The notes below the pieces were generated by a model. That model searched no databases and was not told the origin of the DNA. It worked only from the letters and a program-made list of their open reading frames with translations. From an uncultured Pseudomonadota bacterium (GTDB lineage Bacteria; Pseudomonadota; Alphaproteobacteria; RUG11792): a stretch of 34,888 nt of DNA. The position numbers were made by a program, and so were the translations under genes. Positions 16,994 to 26,423 of this stretch are shown piece by piece; the first letter of the stretch is position 1, and every line of letters starts with the position of its first letter. The stretch is from the NCBI GenBank assembly GCA_902796345.1, contig CADBOF010000002.1:1-34888 (forward strand). The letters run 5' to 3'.

Positions 16994-17605
16994 ATGAAGA
17001 TTAAGATTTTTGATTTTAACAACAATGTGACCGGAGAGTTGGATTGTTCTGATTCTGTTTTTAATGTAGAAAATCGTCCTGATGTAGTAGCTCGAGTTGT
17101 TAATTGGCAATTAGCAAAAAGACGTAGTGGCAGTCATAACGTTAAAAGCAAATCAGAGGTTCATGGTACAACAAAAAAATTTGTCAGGCAAAAAGGTTCC
17201 GGAGGTGCACGGCACGGTTCAAAAAAAGCTGCCCAATTTAGAGGCGGCGGAATTATTTTTGGACCTGTAAATAGAGAACATGGGTATTCTTTGCCGAAAA
17301 AAATAAGGAAACTTGGATTGAAAATTGTTCTATCGAATAAAGTTCAAACGGGTAATTTGATAGTTTTTGACACATTTAATTCACAATTAACAAAAACAAA
17401 AGAATTTGTGAACCGTTTTGGTGATTTGGGGACAGCGTTATTCGTTGATGTTGATAAAAACGATATGTTTGAAAAATTATTAAGAAATGTGTCTGGATTT
17501 GATTTTATTCCGCAAATTGGAGCTAACGTATACGACATTATTCACAAAGAAAAATTGATTCTTTCAAGTGGAGCTGTTAAAGCTTTGGAAAGTAGGTTAA
17601 TATGA
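16994..17605 (+). CDS. rplD: Large ribosomal subunit protein uL4
   Basis: L4 lines the nascent-peptide exit tunnel and in E. coli represses the S10 operon. The 203-residue protein has the conserved internal loop: KKFVRQKGSGGARHGSKKA, followed by FRGGGIIFGPVNREHGYSLP. This loop reaches the tunnel constriction. GGAG at 16983-16986 lies seven bases before the ATG. Its last four bases overlap rplW (ATGA type). Confidence 0.96.
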   Translation: MKIKIFDFNNNVTGELDCSDSVFNVENRPDVVARVVNWQLAKRRSGSHNVKSKSEVHGTTKKFVRQKGSGGARHGSKKAAQFRGGGIIFGPVNREHGYSLPKKIRKLGLKIVLSNKVQTGNLIVFDTFNSQLTKTKEFVNRFGDLGTALFVDVDKNDMFEKLLRNVSGFDFIPQIGANVYDIIHKEKLILSSGAVKALESRLI

Positions 17606-17913
17606 CCTCTGCAAAAAAAGCATTTGGAAAACACTTTGATATAATCCGGTATCCGGTAAATACCGAAGCGAGTAATAAGGTATTATCCGCGAACAACGCA
17701 TATACATTTGTGGTTGATATGAAAGCCAACAAGCCTGAGATAAAACAAGCAATTGAAGGCATTTTCGATGTCAAGGTTGTTTCAGTAAAGACAATGATCA
17801 GAAAAGGCAAAAGAAAAGTTTTTAAAGGGCGTATTGGACGACGAGCTGATATTAAAAGAGCTATAGTTCGGTTGGCTCCAGAAAATAAAATAGAATTAGG
17901 TATGGGAGTATAA
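17602..17913 (+). CDS. rplW: Large ribosomal subunit protein uL23
   Basis: L23 is at the tunnel exit and is the docking site for trigger factor and SRP. The 103-residue chain has [11 protein letters not shown], the usual [19 protein letters not shown], and [20 protein letters not shown] near the C-terminus, as in family members. The start overlaps the rplD stop by four bases, implying coupled translation. rplB starts after a single base. Confidence 0.96.
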   Translation: MTSAKKAFGKHFDIIRYPVNTEASNKVLSANNAYTFVVDMKANKPEIKQAIEGIFDVKVVSVKTMIRKGKRKVFKGRIGRRADIKRAIVRLAPENKIELGMGV

Positions 17914-17914
17914 T

Positions 17915-18739
17915 ATGGCATTAAAAAGATATAAGCCAGTTACTTCGTCACAGAGGGGATTGATTAATATAGATCGGTCTCATTTGTGGAAAGGGAGACC
18001 TGTCCGAAATCTTACCGTATCCAAAATAAACAGAGCGGGAAGGAATGCACACGGTCATATAACAGTATGGAATCGTGGCGGTGGACATAAGCAACGTTAC
18101 AGAATAATCGACTTTAAAAGGGATAAACGCGATGTTGAAGCGACTGTTGAACGTATAGAATATGATCCAAATAGGAGTGCATTTATTGCTTTATTAAAGT
18201 ACGACGACGGAGAACTTCGTTACATAATTTCTCCAGACGGATTACGCCCGGGGGATAAGGTTGTTTCTGGAGATAAAGTTGATGCACGTCCTGGAAATTC
18301 AATGCAGCTGCGCAATATTCCAGTTGGTTCATTTATTCACAATGTAGAGTTAAAACTAGGCAAAGGAGCACAGTTAAGTAGATCTGCGGGCGCATCTGTT
18401 CAGTTAGTGGGGCGAGATGGTGAAAACGTTATTTTAAGATTGCCTTCAGGTGAACAACGAATTGTTAGTGGTTTGTGTTATGCAACTATAGGCGTAGTAT
18501 CCAATTCCGAACATCAGAAACGTAAGTACGGAAAAGCGGGACGAAACCGTTGGCTCGGAAAGCGACCTCATGTAAGAGGTGTTGCAATGAACCCTGTTGA
18601 CCACCCACATGGTGGCGGTGAAGGTAAAACAGCGGGAGGTCGTAATCCTGTTACACCTTGGGGCAAATCCACTAAAGGTAAAAAAACTCGTAATAACAAG
18701 CGTACCGATAGGTACATTATTTCCAGACGAAAGAAATAG
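17915..18739 (+). CDS. rplB: Large ribosomal subunit protein uL2
   Basis: L2 is needed for subunit association and supports the peptidyl-transferase centre. The 274 residues begin [15 protein letters not shown] and carry [18 protein letters not shown] and [18 protein letters not shown]; the conserved His within the latter is the residue essential in E. coli. GGGAG lies six bases before the ATG, inside the end of rplW. The length is typical. Confidence 0.98.
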   Translation: MALKRYKPVTSSQRGLINIDRSHLWKGRPVRNLTVSKINRAGRNAHGHITVWNRGGGHKQRYRIIDFKRDKRDVEATVERIEYDPNRSAFIALLKYDDGELRYIISPDGLRPGDKVVSGDKVDARPGNSMQLRNIPVGSFIHNVELKLGKGAQLSRSAGASVQLVGRDGENVILRLPSGEQRIVSGLCYATIGVVSNSEHQKRKYGKAGRNRWLGKRPHVRGVAMNPVDHPHGGGEGKTAGGRNPVTPWGKSTKGKKTRNNKRTDRYIISRRKK

Positions 18740-18747
18740 GAGGAATA

Positions 18748-19023
18748 ATGCCAAGATCTGTTTGGAAAGGTCCGTTTTTTGATCGTTATTTGTTGAAAAA
18801 AGCGGAAAAAGTAAGGGCGTCAGGACGTAATGATGTTATTAAAACATGGTCGCGTCGTTCAATGATTATTCCCGAATTCGTAGGTTTAACATTCGGAGTG
18901 CATAACGGCAAAAAATTTATACCTGTGTCTGTTTCAGAAAACATGGTTGGACATAAACTAGGAGAGTTTTCCCCAACGCGTACGTTTTATGGGCACAGTG
19001 GAGACAAGAAAGCGAAGAAATAA
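18748..19023 (+). CDS. rpsS: Small ribosomal subunit protein uS19
   Basis: S19 lies in the 30S head near bridge B1 and partners with RimM during maturation. The 91 residues start [12 protein letters not shown] and contain [20 protein letters not shown] and the C-terminal [14 protein letters not shown], all diagnostic. A strong AGGAGG (18738-18743) precedes the ATG. It lies eight bases after rplB and two bases before rplV. Confidence 0.98.
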   Translation: MPRSVWKGPFFDRYLLKKAEKVRASGRNDVIKTWSRRSMIIPEFVGLTFGVHNGKKFIPVSVSENMVGHKLGEFSPTRTFYGHSGDKKAKK

Positions 19024-19025
19024 TT

Positions 19026-19376
19026 ATGAAGTTAAATCGCAACGAAACAAAGGCTGTGTTACGGCAAATTCGCGTAAGTCCTCAAAAACTCAATCTTGTA
19101 GCTCAAATGATACGTGGGATGAAAGCGGTTTCTGCATTGGGGAACTTGTTGTATTGCAAAAAACGAGTAGCTATAGATGTAAGGAAAACACTACAATCTG
19201 CTATAGCGAATGCTCAAAACAATCAAGGGTTAAACCCAAGTAGTTTGGTCATTAGAGAAGCGTTTGTTGGACACAGCATCAGATTAAAAAGGTTTATGCC
19301 ACGAGGACGTGGTCGAAGCAATGTTATAAGGAAGCCTTTTAGTCATTTGACAATAGTGTTAAGGGCGGAGGTGTAG
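19026..19376 (+). CDS. rplV: Large ribosomal subunit protein uL22
   Basis: L22 lines the exit tunnel opposite L4; its beta-hairpin is a macrolide-resistance site. The 116 residues include [18 protein letters not shown], then [17 protein letters not shown], and the hairpin end [16 protein letters not shown]. It starts two bases after rpsS and ends one base before rpsC. No strong ribosome site of its own is visible, so coupling to rpsS is likely. Confidence 0.97.
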   Translation: MKLNRNETKAVLRQIRVSPQKLNLVAQMIRGMKAVSALGNLLYCKKRVAIDVRKTLQSAIANAQNNQGLNPSSLVIREAFVGHSIRLKRFMPRGRGRSNVIRKPFSHLTIVLRAEV

Positions 19377-19377
19377 T

Positions 19378-20052
19378 ATGGGACAGAAAGTTAATCCAAT
19401 CGGGTTACGATTGGGCGTTATCAGGAATTGGAATTCTTGCTGGTACTCAGATAAGAAGAATTATTCAACAAATTTGATAGAAGATTTAAAAATTAGAGAA
19501 TTTATTGAAAAGGAATGTTTTGCGTCAGGAATTTCGAACGTTGTTATAAATAGAACTGCAAATAAAATTCATATAGAAATACGTGCTAGCAAGCCTGGTG
19601 TCCTAATTGGAAAAGGCGGGGCAGATTTAGAAAAACTGAAATCAAAAATTTTAAAAATGCTTCGTCCAGAAAGTGAATTAACAATGAACATTGTCAGCGT
19701 TCACAAACCTGAGCTTGATGCCAAAATTGTTGCAGATAATATCGCGACACAAATTGAAAAAAGGGTTTCGTACCGTCGCGCAATGAAAAAGGCTGTACAG
19801 TCTGCTCTAAAGCTTGGAGCTGGAGGTATAAGAATCAATATTTCAGGACGTATAGGCGGTGCTGAAATAGCCAGGATGGAGTGGTATCGAGAAGGTCGCG
19901 TTCCTCTACATACGCTACGATCTGATGTCGATTATGCATTAGGCGAAGCAAAAACGACATACGGAGTTTGTGGTATTAAAGTCTGGATATATAGAGGCGA
20001 ACCTGATGTCAAGAGTTTATCATCAACCGATAAAAGTAATGGAGGTCGGTGA
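19378..20052 (+). CDS. rpsC: Small ribosomal subunit protein uS3
   Basis: S3 is at the mRNA entry tunnel and contributes to helicase activity there. The 224-residue protein opens [20 protein letters not shown]. The KH-type RNA-binding loop [15 protein letters not shown] lies near residues 75-90, and the C-terminal domain has [26 protein letters not shown] sits five bases before the ATG, inside rplV. rplP begins just after the stop. Confidence 0.98.
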   Translation: MGQKVNPIGLRLGVIRNWNSCWYSDKKNYSTNLIEDLKIREFIEKECFASGISNVVINRTANKIHIEIRASKPGVLIGKGGADLEKLKSKILKMLRPESELTMNIVSVHKPELDAKIVADNIATQIEKRVSYRRAMKKAVQSALKLGAGGIRINISGRIGGAEIARMEWYREGRVPLHTLRSDVDYALGEAKTTYGVCGIKVWIYRGEPDVKSLSSTDKSNGGR

Positions 20053-20054
20053 TT

Positions 20055-20465
20055 ATGTTGTTTCCAAAAAAAACGAAATTTAGAAAGGCTTTTAAAGGGC
20101 GTATAAAAGGCGTAGCGACTGTTGGGACGGACGTAAGTTTTGGTAGCTTTGGATTAAAGGCCCTTGAGCCTGCCCGTATTACAGAACGTCAGATTGAAGC
20201 CGCGAGAAAAACTATATCTAGATGTATGAAACGTGCAGGACGCATTTGGATAAGAATTTTTCCGGATGTTCCTGTATCTAAAAAACCGGCTGAAGTCCGA
20301 ATGGGGAGTGGAAAAGGATCCCCAGAGTATTGGATTTGTCGTGTAAAACCAGGTCGAATTCTTTTTGAATTAGATGGTATCTCGGAAGACGTTGCGACCA
20401 CGGCATTTGAATATGCTGCGGCAAAGCTTCCTATAAAAACAAAGATTGTTAAGAGAATGGCATAA
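20055..20465 (+). CDS. rplP: Large ribosomal subunit protein uL16
   Basis: L16 organises the A-site tRNA pocket of the 50S subunit. ATG 20055 gives 136 residues, the same as in E. coli, starting [16 protein letters not shown], and has GGAGGT at 20041-20046. The in-frame GTG at 20049 overlaps rpsC and is less likely. [20 protein letters not shown], the loop at the peptidyl-transferase centre, is intact. The Arg hydroxylated by RoxA/YcfD in E. coli lies in this general region but cannot be judged here. Confidence 0.97.
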   Translation: MLFPKKTKFRKAFKGRIKGVATVGTDVSFGSFGLKALEPARITERQIEAARKTISRCMKRAGRIWIRIFPDVPVSKKPAEVRMGSGKGSPEYWICRVKPGRILFELDGISEDVATTAFEYAAAKLPIKTKIVKRMA

Positions 20466-20467
20466 CT

Positions 20468-20683
20468 ATGAACAACAAGTATAAAAAATTAATCGATGGT
20501 TTTGATAAAACCGCTTTGGTTGAATCTTTTTTAAATATGAAACGTGAGTATTTGAACTTACGTATAAGAAAAGCTTCACCAATGGATGGATTTAATCCCT
20601 CGGTAATCAGAGAATGTCGTAAAAACATCGCGAGGTTAAAAACTCGTTTAAAGCAGTTGAGTATGAAGAAAGAGGGGAAATAA
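20468..20683 (+). CDS. rpmC: Large ribosomal subunit protein uL29
   Basis: L29 is a small helical-hairpin protein next to L23 at the tunnel exit. The 71-residue chain has [17 protein letters not shown] and [16 protein letters not shown], fitting the two helices. Sequence conservation is weak, as usual for this protein; its position between rplP and rpsQ makes the call firm. It starts two bases after rplP and its stop overlaps the rpsQ ATG by one base. Confidence 0.93.
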   Translation: MNNKYKKLIDGFDKTALVESFLNMKREYLNLRIRKASPMDGFNPSVIRECRKNIARLKTRLKQLSMKKEGK

Positions 20684-20928
20684 TGTCGCGCAGAATTTTA
20701 AAAGGAACTGTTGTCAGCGATAAATGCGATAAAACCGTCACGGTTCAAGTTGTTAATCGCGTTATACATCCCATATATAAAAAAAAAAAAAAAAAACGTA
20801 AGAAGTATGCTGCTCATGATGAAAAAAATATATGCAGAGTTGGCGACGAAGTAAAAATCGCAGAGCATAGACCTATATCAAAAACGAAAAAATGGATTGT
20901 ACTGTCTAGAAATGGAGAGACATTATGA
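20683..20928 (+). CDS. rpsQ: Small ribosomal subunit protein uS17, with an 18-A tract
   Basis: S17 is a primary binder of 16S rRNA. The 81 residues begin [21 protein letters not shown] and keep [19 protein letters not shown]. Between HPIY and KYAAHDE the gene has 18 consecutive A (20779-20796), encoding six lysines. The segment length from HPIY to HDE equals that of E. coli S17, so the frame is right as read. Such a tract is a hot spot for polymerase slippage and sequencing error. GAGGGG lies just before the ATG, inside rpmC; the end overlaps rplN by four bases. Confidence 0.96.
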   Translation: MSRRILKGTVVSDKCDKTVTVQVVNRVIHPIYKKKKKKRKKYAAHDEKNICRVGDEVKIAEHRPISKTKKWIVLSRNGETL

Positions 20929-21293
20929 TTCAAACCGAAAGTCGAATGGTTGTTGCCGATAACTCAGGAGCACGCGAGGTTTTGTGTATTAAAGTTCTAG
21001 GCGGATCTAAGCGACGCTATGCGGGAATTGGTGATGTTGTTATAGCGTCAGTGAAAGAAGCTATTCCTAATGGAAAAGTAAAAAAGGGTGACGTTGTACG
21101 ATGTGTTATTGTTCGTACAAAGGCTCCTGTTCGTCGTCCCGATGGAATGCAGATAGAGTTTGATACAAATGCAGTCGTCCTTATAGACAAACAAGGGGAA
21201 CCGGTTGGTACTCGTGTTTTTGGACCTGTCCCAAGGGAGTTAAAAACTGCGGGATATATGAAGATAATTTCCTTGGCACCGGAGGTGTTATGA
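20925..21293 (+). CDS. rplN: Large ribosomal subunit protein uL14
   Basis: L14 is at the 30S-50S interface (bridges B5 and B8) and is the target of the silencing factor RsfS. The 122-residue protein has [20 protein letters not shown] and later [24 protein letters not shown] (quoted in part: [16 protein letters not shown]), matching the family end to end. ATGA overlaps join it to rpsQ upstream and rplX downstream; GGAGAG precedes the ATG. Confidence 0.98.
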   Translation: MIQTESRMVVADNSGAREVLCIKVLGGSKRRYAGIGDVVIASVKEAIPNGKVKKGDVVRCVIVRTKAPVRRPDGMQIEFDTNAVVLIDKQGEPVGTRVFGPVPRELKTAGYMKIISLAPEVL

Positions 21294-21631
21294 GAATACA
21301 TTTTAAAGTTAGAAAAGGCGACCTTGTCGAAGTAATTGTTGGAGGGGCAAATAAAAAAGGTCAGCGTGGTGTTGTAAAAAAAGTGTTTCCTAAAAAACGA
21401 AAACTTATTGTCGATGGGGTCAACAAAGTAACGCGCCACATAAAACCTGATTATAGGTATCCACAAGGTAGTGTTACAAAGGAGATGCCTATCGATTTAT
21501 CGAATGTTGCTTTAATCGATCCTTCGACCAACAAGCCTGATCGAGTTGGCTTCAAAATTGATGAAAGCGGAAATAAAGTCCGTTATTTCAAAAAAAGTGG
21601 GAATTTAGTCCCAAAGGTGGAAAAACTATGA
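21290..21631 (+). CDS. rplX: Large ribosomal subunit protein uL24
   Basis: L24 initiates 50S assembly. The 113-residue chain has a KOW-type RNA-binding start ([20 protein letters not shown]), then [19 protein letters not shown] and the C-terminal [19 protein letters not shown]. The GGAGGTGTT site ends right before the ATG. Four-base overlaps on both sides indicate tight coupling with rplN and rplE. Confidence 0.96.
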   Translation: MRIHFKVRKGDLVEVIVGGANKKGQRGVVKKVFPKKRKLIVDGVNKVTRHIKPDYRYPQGSVTKEMPIDLSNVALIDPSTNKPDRVGFKIDESGNKVRYFKKSGNLVPKVEKL

Positions 21632-22167
21632 GTTATACAAAAGAAAGGTATTTTTCTGAAATAAGACCAGCGTTGAAAAAAGAGTTGGGAATTTCTAATG
21701 ATTATATGATACCGAGGATTGAAAAAATCGTCATAAACTGCACATCAAAGGATGCTGGACATGACAAAAAGATTATGCAATCTATAATCGATGATCTAAC
21801 AGCGATAGCGGGACAAAAAGCCATAGTCACGACGGCAAAAAAGTCTATTGCTAATTTTAAACTTCGAGAAGGGTCTGAAATTGGAGGTAAAGTTACTTTA
21901 CGCCGAGATAAAATGTATGAATTTGTAGACAGGCTTGTATATATGGCGTTGCCAAGAGTTAGAGACTTCGGCGGTCTTTCAAAAAAGGGGTTTGATGGTC
22001 GAGGTAATTACTCAATGGGAGTTAAAGAGCAAATCGTATTTTTTGAAATAAATTACGATAAGATCGATAAAATCAGAGGGTTTGATATAAATATTTGCAC
22101 GACTGCAAAAGATAATAAGTCGGCAATGGCTTTGTTAAAAGCGTTGAACTTCCCTTTTCGAAATTGA
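21628..22167 (+). CDS. rplE: Large ribosomal subunit protein uL5
   Basis: L5 binds 5S rRNA and contacts P-site tRNA. The 179 residues match family length. IPRIEKIVINCTSKDAG opens the fold; the conserved RVRDFGGLSKKGFDGRGNY and INYDKIDKIRGFDINI are present. A purine-rich AAAGGTGG precedes the ATG, which overlaps rplX by four bases. Confidence 0.98.
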   Translation: MSYTKERYFSEIRPALKKELGISNDYMIPRIEKIVINCTSKDAGHDKKIMQSIIDDLTAIAGQKAIVTTAKKSIANFKLREGSEIGGKVTLRRDKMYEFVDRLVYMALPRVRDFGGLSKKGFDGRGNYSMGVKEQIVFFEINYDKIDKIRGFDINICTTAKDNKSAMALLKALNFPFRN

Positions 22168-22173
22168 GGTTTT

Positions 22174-22479
22174 ATGGCAAAAAAGAGTTCAATTCAAAAA
22201 GATTTAAATCGCAGAGCTTTAGTTGCTCGTAAAAAGGCAACACGTGATGCTTTGCGTAAAAAATTTAAAAACAGATCGTTGTCTGTGGAGGAACGATTGA
22301 AAATAATGTTTAAACTTTCAGAAATGCCTCGCAATTCTTCGAAAGTGCGTATCCGTAATAGATGTGCCCTTACAGGTCGTTCTCGAGGATACTACAGATT
22401 ATTCGGGCTATCAAGGATTTCTTTAAGAAAATTGGCATCTGAAGGTATGTTGCCTGGTGTTACGAAAGCGAGTTGGTGA
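22174..22479 (+). CDS. rpsN: Small ribosomal subunit protein uS14 (zinc-independent form)
   Basis: S14 is a late-assembling head protein. The 101-residue length and the absence of CxxC pairs identify the long, zinc-independent type. KVRIRNRCALTGRSRGYYR and LRKLASEGMLPGVTKASW are diagnostic of the C-terminal half. It starts six bases after rplE. A zinc-free S14 alongside a zinc-type adenylate kinase indicates no general avoidance of zinc. Confidence 0.98.
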   Translation: MAKKSSIQKDLNRRALVARKKATRDALRKKFKNRSLSVEERLKIMFKLSEMPRNSSKVRIRNRCALTGRSRGYYRLFGLSRISLRKLASEGMLPGVTKASW

Positions 22480-22484
22480 AAACT

Positions 22485-22880
22485 ATGATTACTGATACTA
22501 TAGGTGATTTAATAACAAGAATTCGAAATAGTCAGATGGCGAGATTAAAAACGACAAGATCGCCTTTTTCAAAATTTCGTGAAAACGTTTTAAAAGTATT
22601 GTCATCGGAGGGGTATATTGGTGGATATACTGTTGCTAATGACGATGCTGGGCATAAAATGCTACAGATTGACTTGAAGTATTATAACGGAAAACCTGTT
22701 ATAGCTGAGATTAAAAGAATTTCAAAGCCGGGTCGTCGCGTTTATTCGGCGATAAAAAAACTTCCGTACGTACGGAATGGGTTGGGAATACATATATTGT
22801 CAACCAATGAAGGTGTTATGTCCGATGTCGAGGCAAGAAAAAAGTCACTTGGTGGCGAAGTTCTTTGTTCCGTGTTTTAA
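22485..22880 (+). CDS. rpsH: Small ribosomal subunit protein uS8
   Basis: S8 binds the central domain of 16S rRNA and in E. coli represses the spc operon at rplE. I chose ATG 22485 (131 residues, MITDTIGDLITRIRNSQ), close to the usual 130. An in-frame TTG at 22473 inside rpsN would add four residues without family support. The C-terminal KSLGGEVLCSVF corresponds to the family's GGE(I/V)LC end. It begins five bases after the rpsN stop. Confidence 0.97.
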   Translation: MITDTIGDLITRIRNSQMARLKTTRSPFSKFRENVLKVLSSEGYIGGYTVANDDAGHKMLQIDLKYYNGKPVIAEIKRISKPGRRVYSAIKKLPYVRNGLGIHILSTNEGVMSDVEARKKSLGGEVLCSVF

Positions 22881-22890
22881 GGAGTAAGTT

Positions 22891-23424
22891 ATGTCTAGAG
22901 TTGGAAAGCATATAATTCCTATTTCTGATGGGGTTACTGTTAAGTTTGAAAACGGGGTTCTTAATATAACAAAAGGCACCATTAAGGAGCAGTACAAAAT
23001 TCCCTCTTGTCTAAATACAGAAATTTCTGAGGCAGGAATTAAATTTATTCCGGTAAATAATGACCGTAACACAAAAGCGATGTGGGGTACTTCACAAAGG
23101 AATGTCTCAAACCTTATATCTGGCTTAAATAAGGATTTTACTACAATGCTTAAGCTCAGTGGGGTTGGCTATAAAGTTGCGGTGAAGGGCAAACAGGTCG
23201 TTCTACAGTTGGGATTTAGCCATGATGTTAATTACGATATTCCGGAAGGGATATCGATTTCATGCCCAGATCCTACGACAATTGTTATAAGTGGAAGGTC
23301 TAAAAACCTCGTTGGAGATGTCGCAGCTGACTTGCGTCGTTATAGAAAGCCTGAACCGTATAAAGGAAAAGGAATAATTCGTCAAGGAGAGTTTGTATAT
23401 CGTAAAGAAGGGAAGAAAAAATAA
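22891..23424 (+). CDS. rplF: Large ribosomal subunit protein uL6
   Basis: L6 lies near the factor-binding stalk base. The 177 residues match the family length. [11 protein letters not shown] opens the chain, [20 protein letters not shown] marks the second repeat of the duplicated fold, and [14 protein letters not shown] the C-terminal signature. AAGGAG precedes the ATG at a good distance. It overlaps rplR by one base (TAATG). Confidence 0.98.
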   Translation: MSRVGKHIIPISDGVTVKFENGVLNITKGTIKEQYKIPSCLNTEISEAGIKFIPVNNDRNTKAMWGTSQRNVSNLISGLNKDFTTMLKLSGVGYKVAVKGKQVVLQLGFSHDVNYDIPEGISISCPDPTTIVISGRSKNLVGDVAADLRRYRKPEPYKGKGIIRQGEFVYRKEGKKK

Positions 23425-23786
23425 TGATTAGGTATAAAACATTGCGGGAACGTCGTAAATTACGGCAGCGTTTCAAAATTTCCCGTGTTTCTAAAGGCAA
23501 GTATAGATTATTAGTTCATAGAACGAACAATCATATATATGCCCAAATTTTAGATAAGGACACAAAAAACACGGTTGTTGCTGCATCAACTTTATCTAAA
23601 GCGATCCGAGACAAAATAAAATACGGCGGAAATGTTGCGGCTGCGGCTCTTGTCGGTCAACTTGTCGCGCAAAAGGCTAAAGAGAAAAACATTTCTGAAG
23701 TGATATTTGACAGATCGGGATTTTTGTATCACGGAAGAGTTAAGGCCTTAGCTGAAAACGCTAGAGAACAAGGGCTTAAGTTTTGA
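23424..23786 (+). CDS. rplR: Large ribosomal subunit protein uL18
   Basis: L18 binds 5S rRNA with L5 and L25. The 120-residue chain has [17 protein letters not shown] and the C-terminal [20 protein letters not shown], both diagnostic. The end GLKF fits the family's REAGL(K/E)F terminus. It is coupled to rplF by a one-base overlap and followed nine bases later by rpsE. Confidence 0.97.
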   Translation: MIRYKTLRERRKLRQRFKISRVSKGKYRLLVHRTNNHIYAQILDKDTKNTVVAASTLSKAIRDKIKYGGNVAAAALVGQLVAQKAKEKNISEVIFDRSGFLYHGRVKALAENAREQGLKF

Positions 23787-23795
23787 GGAATTAGT

Positions 23796-24377
23796 ATGGC
23801 AAAAGAATTTAATGAAAACGGAAAACAGCAGGAACAGCTTATTGAGAAACTGATAAGCGTCCGTCGTGTTACAAAGGTTGTCAAAGGCGGAAAAAATATG
23901 AGATTTTCTGCATTGGTGGTAGTCGGTGATGGTAAAGGTCGCATTGGATATGCGACAGCTAAAGCTCGCGAAGTTCCTGACGCTATAAAGAAAGCTGGCG
24001 ATAGAGCTAAGCGTTCGATGATTAGAGTTTCTTTATTTGACGGTAGAACTATTCGTTGTGATATTTCATCAAAAGTTGGTTCTGGCCACGTCTTTTTAAA
24101 AACCGCTGGTTGTGGAACCGGCGTTATAGCCGGTGGCGCAATGAGAGCTATTTTTGATGCTTTAGGTGTTAAAGATGTTGTCAGTAAATCAGTTGGTTCT
24201 CGTAATTATCATAACGTTGTGAGGGCAACATTTGACGCTTTGAAAAAAACAGCATCACCAAAGTATGTGGCATCAAAACTTGGTAAAAGTTTTTCGGATA
24301 TAATAGCTCGTCGAATTGATGCGTCTGGTAAACAAAATGACAGAAAAACGTCGGAAACGGAGGCTATCAATGAGTGA
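23796..24377 (+). CDS. rpsE: Small ribosomal subunit protein uS5
   Basis: S5 acts in decoding fidelity and lines the mRNA entry. The 193 residues include VRRVTKVVKGGKNMRFSALV, GKGRIGYATAKAREVPDAIK and a C-terminal domain with GCGTGVIAGGAMRAIFDALG. The tail after about residue 165 is longer and more polar than in E. coli (166 residues) and ends TSETEAINE. GAGGAA precedes the ATG. The last eight bases overlap rpmD. Confidence 0.97.
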   Translation: MAKEFNENGKQQEQLIEKLISVRRVTKVVKGGKNMRFSALVVVGDGKGRIGYATAKAREVPDAIKKAGDRAKRSMIRVSLFDGRTIRCDISSKVGSGHVFLKTAGCGTGVIAGGAMRAIFDALGVKDVVSKSVGSRNYHNVVRATFDALKKTASPKYVASKLGKSFSDIIARRIDASGKQNDRKTSETEAINE

Positions 24378-24573
24378 ACAAAGAAAAACAATAAGGGTTA
24401 AACAAATCGGCAGTCCAATTCGCAGAAATAAAAAACAGAGGCTATATTTGAAGTCTTTAGGATTACGTCACATTGGGTCTGAACGCGAGTTGGAAGCTAA
24501 CGGTTCTGTATTGGCTTTGATAAAAAAAGTTGGTCACATGGTAAAAATTGTGTCTGAAGGAGATGCCGTATGA
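24370..24573 (+). CDS. rpmD: Large ribosomal subunit protein uL30
   Basis: L30 is a small 50S protein dispensable in some bacteria. ATG 24370 gives 67 residues with KTIRVKQIGSPIRRNKKQR and the signature LKSLGLRHIGSERELE. GGAGG at 24359-24363 supports this start; a longer frame opening at 24316 lies inside rpsE and adds residues without family support. It overlaps rpsE by eight bases and rplO by four. Confidence 0.95.
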   Translation: MSEQRKTIRVKQIGSPIRRNKKQRLYLKSLGLRHIGSERELEANGSVLALIKKVGHMVKIVSEGDAV

Positions 24574-25070
24574 GTGTTGAGTTATTGACGTTAGGAAACA
24601 TTAGAGAAAACCCTAGAGCAAGACATCGTCGCAAAACTGTCGGACGAGGTATTGGCTCAGGTAAAGGAAAAACATCAGGACGTGGTGGAAAAGGACAAAC
24701 TGCACGTTCTGGAGTTAGATTAAACGGGTTTGAGGGAGGACAAACGCCTATTTATAGGAGAATGCCAAAGAGAGGATTTAATAATCCGTTTCGTAAGGAT
24801 TTTTACGAACTTGATTTTTTGAAAATATCAAGAATACTGAAAAATGGATTGTTGCCTGATGGGGAAATGATAGACCGGAAATTTTTAATAAAAATTGGAT
24901 ACATGCCAAAGTATATTAAAAATACGGTGCTACTCTCGAATGGAAAATTGGAAAAACCGATAAAAATACATGTTACAAAAGCCACTGCTGGTGCTAAAGA
25001 AGTTTTAAAAAAATCTGGAAGTACGCTAATTGAAACATGGCACTGTAACGAGTCTGATAGTCAGGGTTAA
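24570..25070 (+). CDS. rplO: Large ribosomal subunit protein uL15
   Basis: L15 joins late in 50S assembly. The 166-residue protein has the glycine-rich RNA-binding stretch GRGIGSGKGKTSGRGGKGQ near residues 25-43, then GFEGGQTPIYRRMPKRGFNN, both diagnostic. The C-terminal half is more diverged, with KATAGAKEVLKKSGST matching the family end, plus a short extra tail. Coupled to rpmD by ATGA; secY follows nine bases later. Confidence 0.96.
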   Translation: MSVELLTLGNIRENPRARHRRKTVGRGIGSGKGKTSGRGGKGQTARSGVRLNGFEGGQTPIYRRMPKRGFNNPFRKDFYELDFLKISRILKNGLLPDGEMIDRKFLIKIGYMPKYIKNTVLLSNGKLEKPIKIHVTKATAGAKEVLKKSGSTLIETWHCNESDSQG

Positions 25071-25079
25071 GGAGGATAA

Positions 25080-26423
25080 ATGGCTTCTGCGGTTGAATAC
25101 TTAGCTAAAAATTTTAGTTTTGAGACTTTTAAGAAGTCGAAAGATCTTAAAAATCGGATCTGGTTTACATTAGCCATCCTTATAATTTACAGGTTGGGGA
25201 CGTTTATTCCGTTGCCCAACATTAATCCATCTGTAATAGCTGAATTTACTCGTAACCACGCAAGTGGACTTTTTGGAATTCTGGATATGTTTTCTGGTGG
25301 AGCAATGGGGCGTATGACGGTTTTTTCGTTAAATATTATGCCTTATATATCCGCCAGCATCATTGTTCAATTGTTAACAACAATGTCGCCACAACTTGAA
25401 GCTTTAAAAAAAGAAGGTCACTCAGGTCAACAGAAATTAAACCAATATACGAGATATGGAGCCGTTGCATTAGCTTTAGCGCAGGGTTATGGAATATCAA
25501 TTGGGCTTGAACGAATGATGGGTCAATCCGGTAGTGCTGTGCTTGATCCAGGATGGTTGTTTCGATTTACAACTATGACATCCCTTACTGGTGGAACGCT
25601 GTTTATAATGTGGCTTGGTGAACAGATAACGAAACGTGGACTTGGAAACGGGTCATCTATGATAATTTACGCTGGTATTGTGGCAAACTTGCCTGCGGCA
25701 CTGTTTAATACATTTGCTATGGGTAAGCAGGGAGCGTTATCGATGATGGCATTGCTGTTTTTGCTAGTAATGGTACTTGGAGTAATTCTTTTTATCGTTT
25801 ATATGGAAAAAGCCATAAGAAAGATTCCAATTCTTTACCCCAAGAGGCAAGTGATGAGTGGAGGAACTCAACAACAGTCAACTCATTTACCATTGAAGAT
25901 AAACAGTGCTAATGTTATCCCGCCAATATTTGCATCATCAATACTTTTATTACCGATGACAATAGCAGGGTTTGCCGATCTTGATCCTACTTCTTGGTTT
26001 GGAAAATTCTCAAGGCTTATCAGTCATGGACAGCCTTTGTATATGATTTTGTTTTCGGCAGCAATAGTCTTTTTTGCGTTTTTTTATACGGCCATAATGT
26101 TTAATCCAAAGGAAACCGCTGATAACTTAAAAAAGTCAGGAAGTTTTATTCCAGGTATAAGACCGGGCGAAGCAACCGCTGAATACATAGAAACTGTTTT
26201 AGATAGGCTAACGCTTGTTGGAGCTTTATATTTGTGTGCGGTATGTTTATTACCTGAAATTTTATTATCGCAGGTATCTCTTCCTTTCTATTTTGGGGGA
26301 ACAAGCTTGTTAATTGTAGTGAATGTATCAACAGATACAATAACTCAGTTTCAATCTCACCTTATGGCACAAGAGTATGATAAATTGTTTAAGAAAAATC
26401 GTGTAAAAGGATTATTCGGATGA
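25080..26423 (+). CDS. secY: Protein translocase subunit SecY
   Basis: SecY is the channel of the Sec translocon in the inner membrane. The 447 residues contain about ten hydrophobic helices. Typical segments are RLGTFIPLPNINP, GRMTVFSLNIMPYISASII, the cytoplasmic loop YPKRQVMSGGTQQQSTHLPL, KINSANVIPPIFASSILLLP, and GIRPGEATAEYIETVLDRLT. GGAGGA lies three bases before ATG 25080. The placement between rplO and adk is standard. secE and secG are not in the window. It is the route for the exported proteins predicted elsewhere in the window. Confidence 0.98.
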   Translation: MASAVEYLAKNFSFETFKKSKDLKNRIWFTLAILIIYRLGTFIPLPNINPSVIAEFTRNHASGLFGILDMFSGGAMGRMTVFSLNIMPYISASIIVQLLTTMSPQLEALKKEGHSGQQKLNQYTRYGAVALALAQGYGISIGLERMMGQSGSAVLDPGWLFRFTTMTSLTGGTLFIMWLGEQITKRGLGNGSSMIIYAGIVANLPAALFNTFAMGKQGALSMMALLFLLVMVLGVILFIVYMEKAIRKIPILYPKRQVMSGGTQQQSTHLPLKINSANVIPPIFASSILLLPMTIAGFADLDPTSWFGKFSRLISHGQPLYMILFSAAIVFFAFFYTAIMFNPKETADNLKKSGSFIPGIRPGEATAEYIETVLDRLTLVGALYLCAVCLLPEILLSQVSLPFYFGGTSLLIVVNVSTDTITQFQSHLMAQEYDKLFKKNRVKGLFG

